A model generated the notes under the pieces. That model did no database searches and was not told the origin of the DNA. It saw nothing but the letters and a program-made list of their open reading frames with translations. A stretch of 64,000 nucleotides of DNA from an uncultured Lachnospiraceae bacterium (lineage in GTDB: Bacteria; Bacillota; Clostridia; Lachnospirales; Lachnospiraceae): positions 1 to 64,000 of the forward strand of contig CAMNRH010000011.1 in the NCBI GenBank assembly GCA_946552115.1. The letters are read 5' to 3'. The position numbers and the translations under genes are program-made. Below, piece after piece: positions 49,738 to 59,583 of this stretch (position 1 is the stretch's first letter; each line of letters opens with the position of its first letter).

Positions 49738-51048
49738 ATGAAGCTCCATTATATTACGATTCAGCCGGCTGTTAAAGAAATGCGTAAAGAACTCCGGGCT
49801 ATGGAAGAATCCTTTTTGGAAAACAGTCTTTGCCAGCCCCTTGCAGAATATGAAAGGCAACTGTATACATATATGAAATCCGGAAACTGGGATAAAGCAT
49901 TTATGCTTTACAATGAATTTACAGATCCCTCAAAACAATGGAATCCTGCGGTTTTGCCATGGGCCGGGCGCCTGAAGTCCCTAATTGACAGAGAGATAAG
50001 CAAGTTGGAAATAATAAATCCGCAAACCATAGTAAAGACTGTATACAAAAGCATCAAGGAAATACGGCAGGAATACTGGCTTGCATGGCTGGAAGATTTC
50101 TTTTGTGAAAAAATAGAATGGGCGCTCCGGAATTGTATGCAGCGGCCGGCAGATGGAAAAGAACACCTCTACTGCGTAGCTTTGCCGGAATTTTGTTTTG
50201 CCGATTCGGGAAATGCCGTTTTGAAAAAATATGGAGCATGGAGCGGAAACAGAGCATTTTACAAGCCTGTTGTCACAAAGCTTCTGCACGGAACTCTTCC
50301 CAGGGATGTTCCAAGAACAAGCTCCGGCATGAAGACATTAAAGATGTTGACAAATCAAAGCGGCGGCTATGCTTTCATGCAGGTAATTCTATTTGCCGGA
50401 ACAATTATAGGAAGGAATAAAGAACAGCAGGACGACGGCAAATCTCCCTATTATAATATGGCTCCTGTATTTACCAGAGGGCGCTGCATCGGAGTGTGGG
50501 AGAAACAGGAGATATCCGATATTGACGGAAAGAGCAGGCTGGTGAAACACCGTCATGTGATGTGGTCTGAGCTGCGGGCGCAGGGCATAGAAGCGTATAC
50601 AGCCTCTGTCTTCTCCAGACAGGAATTGCAGGCCATGGGCCTGCAGGAATTAAATCCCATTTTTGAAATCCAGGTCTTTCAGAGAAGACTGCCGCTGCGT
50701 TTTGCTCTGTGTATTTGCAGGGATTATATTGAACCGCGGATTATCGGCTGCCGGCCTGCAGAAGTTTATGTCCTGATTTCTTACGGCATGCATATAGAGA
50801 ATCATATTCAAGAGGTTGGAAATGCTGTGGAAGCATTTTTATACTGTGACGGTATGTATAAAGGACATGCGGGCATTCATCTGGGAGATCCGGTTTTTTG
50901 GTCCGGAAAGCCGGAAAGAGACTGTACATGGTGGAACATTGATCAAAACGCTTTGTCGAACAACAGTTATAGGAATAACTATGTAAGACCTGGAATTTAT
51001 ATTGAGCCGAATGTGTTGGAATTCGAGCCCAAACGGTTACAATTGTGA
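49738..51048 (+). CDS. Divergent nitrilase / carbon-nitrogen hydrolase-like protein
   Basis: 436 aa; candidate triad E in CVALPEFCF, K in GVWEKQEIS, C in FALCICRDYIEP; GTIIGRN...YYNMAPVFTRG context. Confidence 0.65.
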   Translation: MKLHYITIQPAVKEMRKELRAMEESFLENSLCQPLAEYERQLYTYMKSGNWDKAFMLYNEFTDPSKQWNPAVLPWAGRLKSLIDREISKLEIINPQTIVKTVYKSIKEIRQEYWLAWLEDFFCEKIEWALRNCMQRPADGKEHLYCVALPEFCFADSGNAVLKKYGAWSGNRAFYKPVVTKLLHGTLPRDVPRTSSGMKTLKMLTNQSGGYAFMQVILFAGTIIGRNKEQQDDGKSPYYNMAPVFTRGRCIGVWEKQEISDIDGKSRLVKHRHVMWSELRAQGIEAYTASVFSRQELQAMGLQELNPIFEIQVFQRRLPLRFALCICRDYIEPRIIGCRPAEVYVLISYGMHIENHIQEVGNAVEAFLYCDGMYKGHAGIHLGDPVFWSGKPERDCTWWNIDQNALSNNSYRNNYVRPGIYIEPNVLEFEPKRLQL

Positions 51049-51067
51049 GCGAAAACAGGAGGGTTAC

Positions 51068-54000
51068 ATGAATCAGGAAAAAGAAATTCGCCTGACACAG
51101 ACAGATCCGGCAATTCCCGGCTGGTTTGCGGCATTGATGCAGACAAACGGATGGAAGTATTTGACGCTGGTGCTGGAAAAGGAGAAGATTACATTCCGTG
51201 AATCCATTGATTTCATTGAATCCATGTATTTAGGAGAAACGGATGAGAAAACAGCTACAGTTCTTCTGTGTACAATACTATCCGATGATACTGCCATTGC
51301 AGATTTGTTAAAGGCTGACGGCGTTTCCGTCTGGAACATTCCGGAGTGTTTTAGCTTTTTAAACAATCCCATAAAAGGGCTGGACGTCTGTTTTGGATTG
51401 GTGATACCGCTGGATGCCGGAGGATACTACGGAGAACAGTTTGTCATTCGTTATAATGATGTTTTGGAACTCATCCCGGGATTCCTGAGTCTGGATAAGG
51501 TCTGCCTTAAAATTCTGAAACAGGGCGCATCCGCTGTGATTTCCCTGACGGGTATGTTTCAAACAGACAATGCTATGTGCTTTTCCGTCTGTCTGGATAT
51601 TACATCAGAACAAATCACCGGGAGACTGGGAACACCAACCGGAAAATTTCCTTCGATGATGGAGTTTCTGACGTGGATAGGCAAACAGACAGGCGGAGTA
51701 CAGCAGGAGATATTCGGATGGCTGCAGGATAGTGAAAAAATCTTAAAGGCGGTTCTTTCAAATGCCTCCCTGACAATCGGATTAGAAACTCGTTCAATAG
51801 AGGATTATATACTGGAATTCTGTGTAACTTTGTGGGGAATGGAATTTGCACTTACTTTTTATGGAGCGGCTCAAATCCTTCAAGGCTCTCTGTGGGAGAG
51901 AAAAAAATTTTTATTAAAAGATTTATGGGGAAAACTCGCCGCGGACACACCGCTTCCAAAGGAGCTTGAGGAGATGGAGCTGTCAGACTGTTTCCTGGAA
52001 ATTAATCTGGCAGAAAAAGCGTGCAAACTCCACTGCTGTGTGGAAAAAGTTTGTACAGTGGCCGGCTTTGCATTAGAAGAGATAACATTATCACTTCTAA
52101 TCGGGGAAAAAAAACAGATTGACGTATCCGGACAGATGACAATTCAAAACATTTGGAACTGTTCTATGGAGCTTTGTTTTACAGACAAAGATGCCTGCCA
52201 GATTAACGGCAGATTAAGTCTGTCAGATACATTGAATCTGGACGGGATTCCTTTGTTATCTTATATCTTTCCGAATCGGGCAGATTATCAGGCGGGAGGC
52301 ATTGGTTTTCATTACGAAAACGGCAGGCTTACCGGGGCAGACGTTTCATTTTCCTACAGACAGCCTAAGAAAGAACAGCAGGAACTGACGCCTCAATATC
52401 ATCTGGAGCAGTCCGGGAACGGTACTTTTCAGATGATAGAAGAACAAAGCGTTCCGGAATGCGGCGCCCTGCGTGCGGAAGACGGCATTCGCTGGAAAGA
52501 AATCAGAAAAAAAGCCGGACCAGTGGTAATTGAGCGGATTGGAACAGCTTTTGATGACTGGATATTATGGACAGCCCTGGAAGCCGGAATGGAAATGGGG
52601 CCTGTGAGAGTGGACGTGACAGGGATGATGGTCGGCTATGACTTACAGGGACAAAAACTTCTCGCAAAGCTGTCCGGCCTCGGAGTTTCCTGTAAAACTT
52701 CTGTTTTTTCTCTCGCAGGAACCATGATGAAAGATACGACGCTCCCGGAAGACGTAAAGGAGTCTTACAGCGGCAGCCTGACGGTCAAAATGGGGAGATG
52801 GAAGCTGGCCGCCGAAGGTTCTTATGCCGTTATGAAAAACGGTACAGACAGTCTGTTCATTTTCTTAAACTGCAGCATGATTCTGGCCGTAATGCCGGCA
52901 ATTCAGATTACGGCAATCATGGGCGGAATTGGAATGAACAGAAAACTGCGAATTCCAAAAGCCCAGGAAGTAGAAAATTTCCCGCTGTTATCGGCAGATA
53001 TGGAAGAGGGGCAGGTACAGAAAGCCCTGAATCAGTGGATTGTACCGGCGAAAGGAGAATACTGGGCGGCGGCAGGAATTCATTTTACGGCCTGCGGTCT
53101 GGTAAAGGGTAAGATTCTGCTATCCCTTCTTTTTGGACAGGAATTTCAGGCCGCACTGCTGGGAAGCGCCGAGGTGACGCTGCCAAAGGGAACACCTGAG
53201 GAAAAAGCATACGCGCGCATTATTATCTTTTTGTCAGCGCTGCTCCGTCCGGAACAGGGAAGCTTTTGTGCGGAGGCTTCTTTGGGAGAAAATTCTTTTT
53301 TGCTGGATCATAACTGCCATGTATTTGGACAGGCGGCATGCTCCGTCTGGTTTGGACATCATGCAAATGCGGGAGATTTTGTCCTGACTTTGGGAGGTTA
53401 TCATCCATCCTATAGACCTCCTGCTCATTATCCGAAAGTAAATTCTGTCGGATTTTCCTGGCAGGTCGATAAGCATCTGAGCGCAAAAGGCTCTGTCTAT
53501 CTGGCTTTGACCCCGGCCTGCGTAATGGCAGGAGGAAATCTGGAATTTTTGTTTACGTCGGGGAATCTAAAGGCCTGGTTTAAAGCTTATCTCCATCTTC
53601 TGCTGAACTGGCATCCTTTCTTTTTTGAAGGGCAAATCGGGGTTCAGCTTGGCATTTCCTATCGGCTGAATCTCTTATTTTGTCATAAAACCATTAAGAT
53701 AACGCTGGGCGGAGAATTATCTGTCTGGGGACCGCCTCTGGGTGGAAAATTGAAAATACACCTTTCGTTTCTTCAATTTACGATTTCATTTGGGAAGAAA
53801 CAGGAAGCAGGAAAGCGGGCTCTTAGCTGGAGGGAAATGAGAGAAACACTGCTTCCGGGAGAAAGCTTACATTCTATGGAAGCTTTGGACGGAATCAGAA
53901 ACCAAAAAGACGAAAAGGAGCCCTGGCTCTGCGCGGGCGGAACCTTAAAGCTGCGCTGCCGAACCGCCGTTCCGGCAGGAACAATTCAAATCCGTCCTAT

Positions 54001-54517
54001 GCAGTCTGAACAGATTCAGTCAAGCTTTAAGATTTCCGTAGTTTCGCCAGACCAGAAAACCGGGACACTGGAACAATTCGGATTGGAAGCGGAAGAGGAA
54101 ACTGCTTCCCTGCCCGCTGCCTTATGGGGGAAACCCGAAAAGAACCTTACAGCCTCTGGAGAGAGATTGGTAAAAGGATGTACCGGATATCTAATTCGAA
54201 CGAAAAAAGCAGAATTTTCGGGAGAAATTCAGATTCCCGATTTCAGGGAAGCGCTAATACAATGTCTAACCCTGCCAAATCCGCTCACAGCAGCGGCCCT
54301 TAAAGAAGATACGGAAATCTATGGGGATGAGACGACGGATACCATAGAACAGTTAAAAACAATCGACGGCAAAGAAGCTGTAGAAAAACGCGGCAAGATC
54401 GCACAATCCCTGTATCCGTATTATAACGGAGCCGGCGGAAACTTTACTCAGACGCAGAAAAACAGGGAGCATTTATATATGGACTGTCCAAGATACAGGA
54501 AGCAGGTGGGAGATTAG
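51068..54517 (+). CDS. Large beta-rich protein, DUF6603-like
   Basis: 1149 aa from ATG 51068 with RBS AGGAGGG; GDFVLTLGGYHPSYRPPAHYPKVNSVGFSWQVDKHLSAKGSVYLALTPACVMAGGNLE motif region recalled from DUF6603 proteins. Confidence 0.6.
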   Translation: MNQEKEIRLTQTDPAIPGWFAALMQTNGWKYLTLVLEKEKITFRESIDFIESMYLGETDEKTATVLLCTILSDDTAIADLLKADGVSVWNIPECFSFLNNPIKGLDVCFGLVIPLDAGGYYGEQFVIRYNDVLELIPGFLSLDKVCLKILKQGASAVISLTGMFQTDNAMCFSVCLDITSEQITGRLGTPTGKFPSMMEFLTWIGKQTGGVQQEIFGWLQDSEKILKAVLSNASLTIGLETRSIEDYILEFCVTLWGMEFALTFYGAAQILQGSLWERKKFLLKDLWGKLAADTPLPKELEEMELSDCFLEINLAEKACKLHCCVEKVCTVAGFALEEITLSLLIGEKKQIDVSGQMTIQNIWNCSMELCFTDKDACQINGRLSLSDTLNLDGIPLLSYIFPNRADYQAGGIGFHYENGRLTGADVSFSYRQPKKEQQELTPQYHLEQSGNGTFQMIEEQSVPECGALRAEDGIRWKEIRKKAGPVVIERIGTAFDDWILWTALEAGMEMGPVRVDVTGMMVGYDLQGQKLLAKLSGLGVSCKTSVFSLAGTMMKDTTLPEDVKESYSGSLTVKMGRWKLAAEGSYAVMKNGTDSLFIFLNCSMILAVMPAIQITAIMGGIGMNRKLRIPKAQEVENFPLLSADMEEGQVQKALNQWIVPAKGEYWAAAGIHFTACGLVKGKILLSLLFGQEFQAALLGSAEVTLPKGTPEEKAYARIIIFLSALLRPEQGSFCAEASLGENSFLLDHNCHVFGQAACSVWFGHHANAGDFVLTLGGYHPSYRPPAHYPKVNSVGFSWQVDKHLSAKGSVYLALTPACVMAGGNLEFLFTSGNLKAWFKAYLHLLLNWHPFFFEGQIGVQLGISYRLNLLFCHKTIKITLGGELSVWGPPLGGKLKIHLSFLQFTISFGKKQEAGKRALSWREMRETLLPGESLHSMEALDGIRNQKDEKEPWLCAGGTLKLRCRTAVPAGTIQIRPMQSEQIQSSFKISVVSPDQKTGTLEQFGLEAEEETASLPAALWGKPEKNLTASGERLVKGCTGYLIRTKKAEFSGEIQIPDFREALIQCLTLPNPLTAAALKEDTEIYGDETTDTIEQLKTIDGKEAVEKRGKIAQSLYPYYNGAGGNFTQTQKNREHLYMDCPRYRKQVGD

Positions 54518-56527
54518 ATGGCAGATAAAGAAAATATGAGTCTGTATGACGAAGTAAGCGGGGGACTGGAAGCCGGAATCTGGACATTAGAGACCTCTCA
54601 GGAGCTTCAGAAAGACGGGAAATTAATGCAGACGGACGGAATTTCGGCCATACAAAAGATTCAGGTAGAAAATTCCGTTTTTACATTCAAAAAAGAAAAC
54701 GTTGTGCAGAGACTTCCGCTTCCCGGAAGTCAGGGAATGTACACGGAAATGATTCCTCATTTGGTAATAAAGGGCTGTATTTATGTAAAACAATCCGGTC
54801 ACTTTTTACTGCTGCTGAAAAAAGAGGAGATACAGGGGAGCACAATCCGAACCGGCGAAGAGTATAATCAGGAGAGCATCTATATCCGTAATTCCTTTCA
54901 GGAAATATCAAGGGAAGCTCTGAAAAATACGTATTCCTGTATCAGGTTAAAATCGGATCTGTTAGAACAGCTTTTACCTGCGGAAAGCGAATTCCCTTAT
55001 TTTTATCATTACCGTCAGGTCTATATCGGCAATAAGCCGGAAATGGATTTGGACGGAATGTTCACCGTATTTTTATCCAATCGGCTTCCGGAATATACGG
55101 AGGGGCAGGGAAGCATTTATGAAGCTCACCTGACATCGCTTGCCGGCCTGAGGAACGCGCTGAAAGAGGGAAAAGCAAGGGGAAAAAATATTGCAGAAAT
55201 CCTCTCTTTGGATTCATGGGAATTTACCGTGAGTGGGAAAAGCCCCGAAAGCTTTCAACGAATTTGCGCAAAAATGAAAAAAAATGCTCTGTCGGAATGG
55301 CTTTACAGGCTGGAAGATATTGGAGCGGCAAGCAAAAGGCTGCAGCATGGATTCGTACCGATGGAGTATCAGACAAGATTAGGCGATCGGGGGATTTGTT
55401 GGAACCGTTCTCCATTCCTCCCGTGTTATACGGAAAAAATGAAAAAGACCTCTTTCTATCAGACCGCAGATGGGGCGCTTTGCTATGACGGCGGAGACAG
55501 TATGTTTGACGTAACATACGCCGCGGCTTTCGAGGCCGGCAGAATGGCGGCGGTTCGGGATGAGGCATATATCGCGGCACTTTTTTCTTTCAGGCGCAGG
55601 CTGCAGAAAGCTGTAGACAGCAGGTATATGGACCAGATATGGAGAGCAGGCAGCTCCGTTACCGACAGCTTAAAAAGCTTATTGGAAAAAGTGGACTGGA
55701 ATGCATTAGGCGAAGCGCTGTCCTGCACGGAGCTTGAGACGGAATTAAGGGTGGGCTCTCCGGAAAGCCCCATAGAAGACAAGGAACAGTTAGAGCAGTT
55801 TATCAAAGAAAAGGCGGCAAAAATCTCAGAGGAGCTGGAGGAATTCATTGAACCAGTGACCGGCTGGCTGGCAAAATTGCTGCTGCTCTATCCGATTCCA
55901 TTGGAAAACCTGATTCCTCATGAAATGCTGATTCCCAGGGAAAGCGTCCGCTTTTTTTATTTGGATTCAAATTGGCAGCAGGCGCTTCTGGAGGGAGCTT
56001 TGAGCCTGGGATTATATTCCCGCAGGCAATCTCTCTTTAATCAGGTGATGCGAAAGATATTAGAAGAAGGGACTAAAAGGGCAATGTATCATTACAGGGC
56101 GAGCCTCTATCAAATGGCTCCTCCTGTCGAAAACGACGCCCCCTGGACGGGCTTCCTTTTACATGCTGACGCAGCGGCTTTCTGGCCGACGCTGTCAGTG
56201 GACGCGTGGGATAAAGAAGGCCGGAAACTGGCCATATTGAGAATGCAGCATGTCAGTCCCGGTATACTGCTTACAATTTTTGACGGAATAGCAGATAAAT
56301 TAATTATTAATGAACCGGAGGAATGTCTGAGTCTGAAATTAGAGCGAAAAAAGTATGGATTTTTCAGAAAACAAAATACCGTGCTGCATCTAAATCCTAA
56401 TGGAGACGACGGTCTGATTGAAGCATTAAGAAAAGAATATCATCAGTCAATAGATTCTGCGCTTTTTGCAAAGCATTTTATGACGATGGGGCAGAGAACT
56501 GTTTTTTGCAGGGAGGAAGAAGTGTGA
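54518..56527 (+). CDS. Conserved large protein of unknown function
   Basis: 669 aa; FVPMEYQTRLGDRGICWNRSPFLPCYT...DGALCYDGGDSMFDVTYAAAFEAGRMAAVRDEAYIAALFSFRRR; ATG directly follows upstream stop. Confidence 0.8.
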   Translation: MADKENMSLYDEVSGGLEAGIWTLETSQELQKDGKLMQTDGISAIQKIQVENSVFTFKKENVVQRLPLPGSQGMYTEMIPHLVIKGCIYVKQSGHFLLLLKKEEIQGSTIRTGEEYNQESIYIRNSFQEISREALKNTYSCIRLKSDLLEQLLPAESEFPYFYHYRQVYIGNKPEMDLDGMFTVFLSNRLPEYTEGQGSIYEAHLTSLAGLRNALKEGKARGKNIAEILSLDSWEFTVSGKSPESFQRICAKMKKNALSEWLYRLEDIGAASKRLQHGFVPMEYQTRLGDRGICWNRSPFLPCYTEKMKKTSFYQTADGALCYDGGDSMFDVTYAAAFEAGRMAAVRDEAYIAALFSFRRRLQKAVDSRYMDQIWRAGSSVTDSLKSLLEKVDWNALGEALSCTELETELRVGSPESPIEDKEQLEQFIKEKAAKISEELEEFIEPVTGWLAKLLLLYPIPLENLIPHEMLIPRESVRFFYLDSNWQQALLEGALSLGLYSRRQSLFNQVMRKILEEGTKRAMYHYRASLYQMAPPVENDAPWTGFLLHADAAAFWPTLSVDAWDKEGRKLAILRMQHVSPGILLTIFDGIADKLIINEPEECLSLKLERKKYGFFRKQNTVLHLNPNGDDGLIEALRKEYHQSIDSALFAKHFMTMGQRTVFCREEEV

Positions 56528-59500
56528 GCAGAGAAAAAAATCAATACCGGACAATGAAGCTGCAGGCAATGGTGCTGGATAACCAGATTGCGGGACGGGA
56601 CGCAATCAGAAACTGGATATTTGATTATCAGAACCTGGAGGAATTCCGTTCTCCGGAGCAGGAGCCTTTGGGAAATAATATCAACAGGAAAGAACGTGGA
56701 ATATGGCTCCGCTGGATTCTTCCTGCAAGTCTGCGCAGCGAGCGGCCAGACGGAGGATTTCCAACCATCCCCAATCGCTTTCTAATTACCAGAGTAAGCG
56801 TGAAAACCGGCGGCGTACATTCTGTCATACTGGAAACGGATTGTCCTCTTTCAGAGCATATGGAGGAGGATACGTATAACAAAATCCTGCCTTATACGAC
56901 AGTCTTTCTCCTTAGCGAAAAGGAGAAGGAGATGCTTTCTGCTTCCCCGGATTCTTATCGGAATACAGGATATTTTAGAAAGATGCAGGACAGAAATGGA
57001 TATTACGCGAATCTGGGTGTGCCATTTCCGGCGGAAAATTGGGAGGAAAGAGATGGCGGACGGCCTTTTATGTCGTCCTGCGCTCCCGGAAATCCGGATT
57101 TTACAGGATATATCCGTTTTCACAGCAACATACTTGCTTATTTTGACAATCTGGCGGACTGTGCGGAAGACATATTTCATTATTCGGTAATCGGCTGGTA
57201 TTCTTCCGGAGAAAACAGCCATTGCTTTTACAGCGGACAGCTTTTTTCCGTGAAATGGCGAAAAGAAGGTTACCCAATTAGTGACGACCACGACCCTTAT
57301 GGAGATGAGCTGCAGAAAATCCGCCGTGCAGGAAAAATCAATGTGGCAATCGGCGAGAACAGTCAGGATGCCTTTCGGAAGTGGATGGTGACAAAGATTC
57401 TGCACGGAAAAGAAGTAAGCCCGGAAGAGGAACATGCACTGCATTGGGTTTTGGCTTCTTTCTTATCAGGCGACGTCGGAAAATTTAAGGGAGAAGACGG
57501 CGGGTGGCGTATTAGGGAGCAATTGCAAAAAGAGCGGTTTGATGCGTCCTACGGCGGAACAGAGGAAACCGAAGAATTAGATAAAGCGATCGAAATTCTG
57601 CATTCCCTGCAGGAAGAACTACAGACAATCTGGTGGAAAAAGGGCTATCTGAACAGCTATCAGAAATTTTCGGATCCCGATATCATGAAAAAACTGGAAA
57701 GAGAATTAGACGCTCAATCTCCCGATAGTCTTTTGATGCAAACTGCGCGGCAGCTTATGAAAGTTAAGGCTCTCTATGCAAAATATGAAAACGGGCAGGA
57801 TTATGAGAACGCACGGCAGCAGGGAAGGTACTGGAAAGGGAAAAACCCTTATCTTCTGATTAGCGGAGTGGAAGAACCAGAAGATATGGATAACGGCGAG
57901 GAACAGGTAAGAAGTGATGCGGACTTATGTATGGATGAGATTCCGGAGCCAAAAGTCAGGGGAACACTGCCGGAGGGCGTCATTCATCTTTATCAGGAGG
58001 CTTTCTTTATAATAGCGCATGTCTATTCCGGCAGAACCGGCTCCGGAAATACACCGGCACAGGGAACACTTCCTGATTATCCGATAGAAACCTGGCGCCA
58101 GTCCTGGAAACCTGCTTTTATGGAATGGAGAATCTGTTACGAAGATATGGAAAACTTTCTATTCAATGGATTCGAATATGAGCTTCCTTATTTGGGAAAT
58201 GAAGACTTGGGCCGCCAGTCGGGATATACGGGGCGGGCAGTTTTGAACGCCCACAAAAAACAACTATTTCTGGAACAGTTGGAATATATGGACTCACTGC
58301 TTCAGGAGGAGCAATTAAAAGAAATCCGGGAAACCGTAAAAAAATGGAAATTATCAGGGCAGGAAATGTCCGGGTTTATGGAACAGATGGGACAAAGAGA
58401 CTGCAGAGCCTTTATCCATCCGGCCGACTGTACGATGAAAGAACTGCTCGGATACACGTCTGACAACCAGCCATTCTTTAAGCAGACAGGAGGCGGTGCA
58501 GAAAGTATACCCTGCATAAAAAATAATATCATACCAAAATACAGGTTTCTGAGAGCAGGCAAGGGGTATCTGAAAGATTTAATTCTTTATGACGCTTTCG
58601 GAAGAACATTGGAGGTAATCTCTTCCGGCGCACAGCAGGGCATTCACTCCAGCGACAGATTTCCTCTAATCGGCGCCGGCGAAAACCATGCTTTTCCGCT
58701 GAGGCCGGCTTTGCTTCAGCCCTGCAGATTGCGAACGGATTTTGCAGGGAAAGAAGAAGCATCATTCCTTGGGTTTGTGATACCCTGCTATCTGACCCAC
58801 AGTCTGCTGGTATACGGCGGGCAGGGAGAAGAGCTGGGAGAGCTGTTTGTCGTTGTGACAAACCAGAGGAAGAAAAAGGTATATTTCCGGCAGGAAACAG
58901 CACGGATAGAAGAGGAAGCGGTTTTATCTTTCGTGGACGCCATGGAGAAAAAAACAGAGGAGGAATTCTATCTGTTCCTGGATGCTATAGAAGCCTCCTT
59001 TTGGACGATGGAAGCAGCCGGCAATGACAGAGACCAAAGAAGAGCGCTGTTGGCAGGGCGTCCGCTTGCAATTTCAAATGTGCGTATTTACCTGGAACGC
59101 TGCGGTCTTCCCAGAAAAGATTACGGATGGAGGGGCGGAGCGGAAACACCATACGCGCGTCAGGTCTTTCCGGTCCGGCTGGGAAACCCATTCATGAGAG
59201 AGGACGGTTTGACCGGATATTTCCCGGAGGGAGACTTTTCCGTATTTTACAGTACGGCAAAACCGGAGCTGGAAAATGAATTTGTGAAGGAGATTGGAAA
59301 AGAGGGATCGCCTTATGTTACGGCAGGGTTTCAAAAAGAAGAAGCCCCGGCGCTTTGGCTTTTTTATGACCCTCTTCTGCCCGTTCATATTTATACCGGA
59401 ATCCTTCCGGTAAAGCGCATTCAGCAAAATAAGGAGGCAGTACTTAAAATATTGAAAAAGATGACGGTTCCTCTCCGAATCGGCCCTGTTGTGGAAAAGG

Positions 59501-59583
59501 AGGAAAGCGGAAATATGTATATCAGAGAAGGAAATCTTATTTTGCAGGAAGAATCAGAAAACAGAGGTGATGAGCATGAATAA
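56524..59583 (+). CDS. Conserved large protein of unknown function (GTG start)
   Basis: ~1019 aa; GTGA 4-nt overlap with upstream stop, RBS GGGAGGAAG; RGIWLRWILPASLR...FPTIPNRFLITRV; FLGFVIPCYLTHSLLVYGGQGEELGEL. Confidence 0.8.
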   Translation: MSREKNQYRTMKLQAMVLDNQIAGRDAIRNWIFDYQNLEEFRSPEQEPLGNNINRKERGIWLRWILPASLRSERPDGGFPTIPNRFLITRVSVKTGGVHSVILETDCPLSEHMEEDTYNKILPYTTVFLLSEKEKEMLSASPDSYRNTGYFRKMQDRNGYYANLGVPFPAENWEERDGGRPFMSSCAPGNPDFTGYIRFHSNILAYFDNLADCAEDIFHYSVIGWYSSGENSHCFYSGQLFSVKWRKEGYPISDDHDPYGDELQKIRRAGKINVAIGENSQDAFRKWMVTKILHGKEVSPEEEHALHWVLASFLSGDVGKFKGEDGGWRIREQLQKERFDASYGGTEETEELDKAIEILHSLQEELQTIWWKKGYLNSYQKFSDPDIMKKLERELDAQSPDSLLMQTARQLMKVKALYAKYENGQDYENARQQGRYWKGKNPYLLISGVEEPEDMDNGEEQVRSDADLCMDEIPEPKVRGTLPEGVIHLYQEAFFIIAHVYSGRTGSGNTPAQGTLPDYPIETWRQSWKPAFMEWRICYEDMENFLFNGFEYELPYLGNEDLGRQSGYTGRAVLNAHKKQLFLEQLEYMDSLLQEEQLKEIRETVKKWKLSGQEMSGFMEQMGQRDCRAFIHPADCTMKELLGYTSDNQPFFKQTGGGAESIPCIKNNIIPKYRFLRAGKGYLKDLILYDAFGRTLEVISSGAQQGIHSSDRFPLIGAGENHAFPLRPALLQPCRLRTDFAGKEEASFLGFVIPCYLTHSLLVYGGQGEELGELFVVVTNQRKKKVYFRQETARIEEEAVLSFVDAMEKKTEEEFYLFLDAIEASFWTMEAAGNDRDQRRALLAGRPLAISNVRIYLERCGLPRKDYGWRGGAETPYARQVFPVRLGNPFMREDGLTGYFPEGDFSVFYSTAKPELENEFVKEIGKEGSPYVTAGFQKEEAPALWLFYDPLLPVHIYTGILPVKRIQQNKEAVLKILKKMTVPLRIGPVVEKEESGNMYIREGNLILQEESENRGDEHE

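Noticed and set aside
51002-51067. Longer N-terminus of the 1171-aa ORF, and of the 56506 and 59489 ORFs
   Set aside because: Internal starts at 51068 (ATG), 56524 (GTG) and 59576 (ATG) have better SD spacing and give tight gene junctions; upstream extensions overlap the previous genes.
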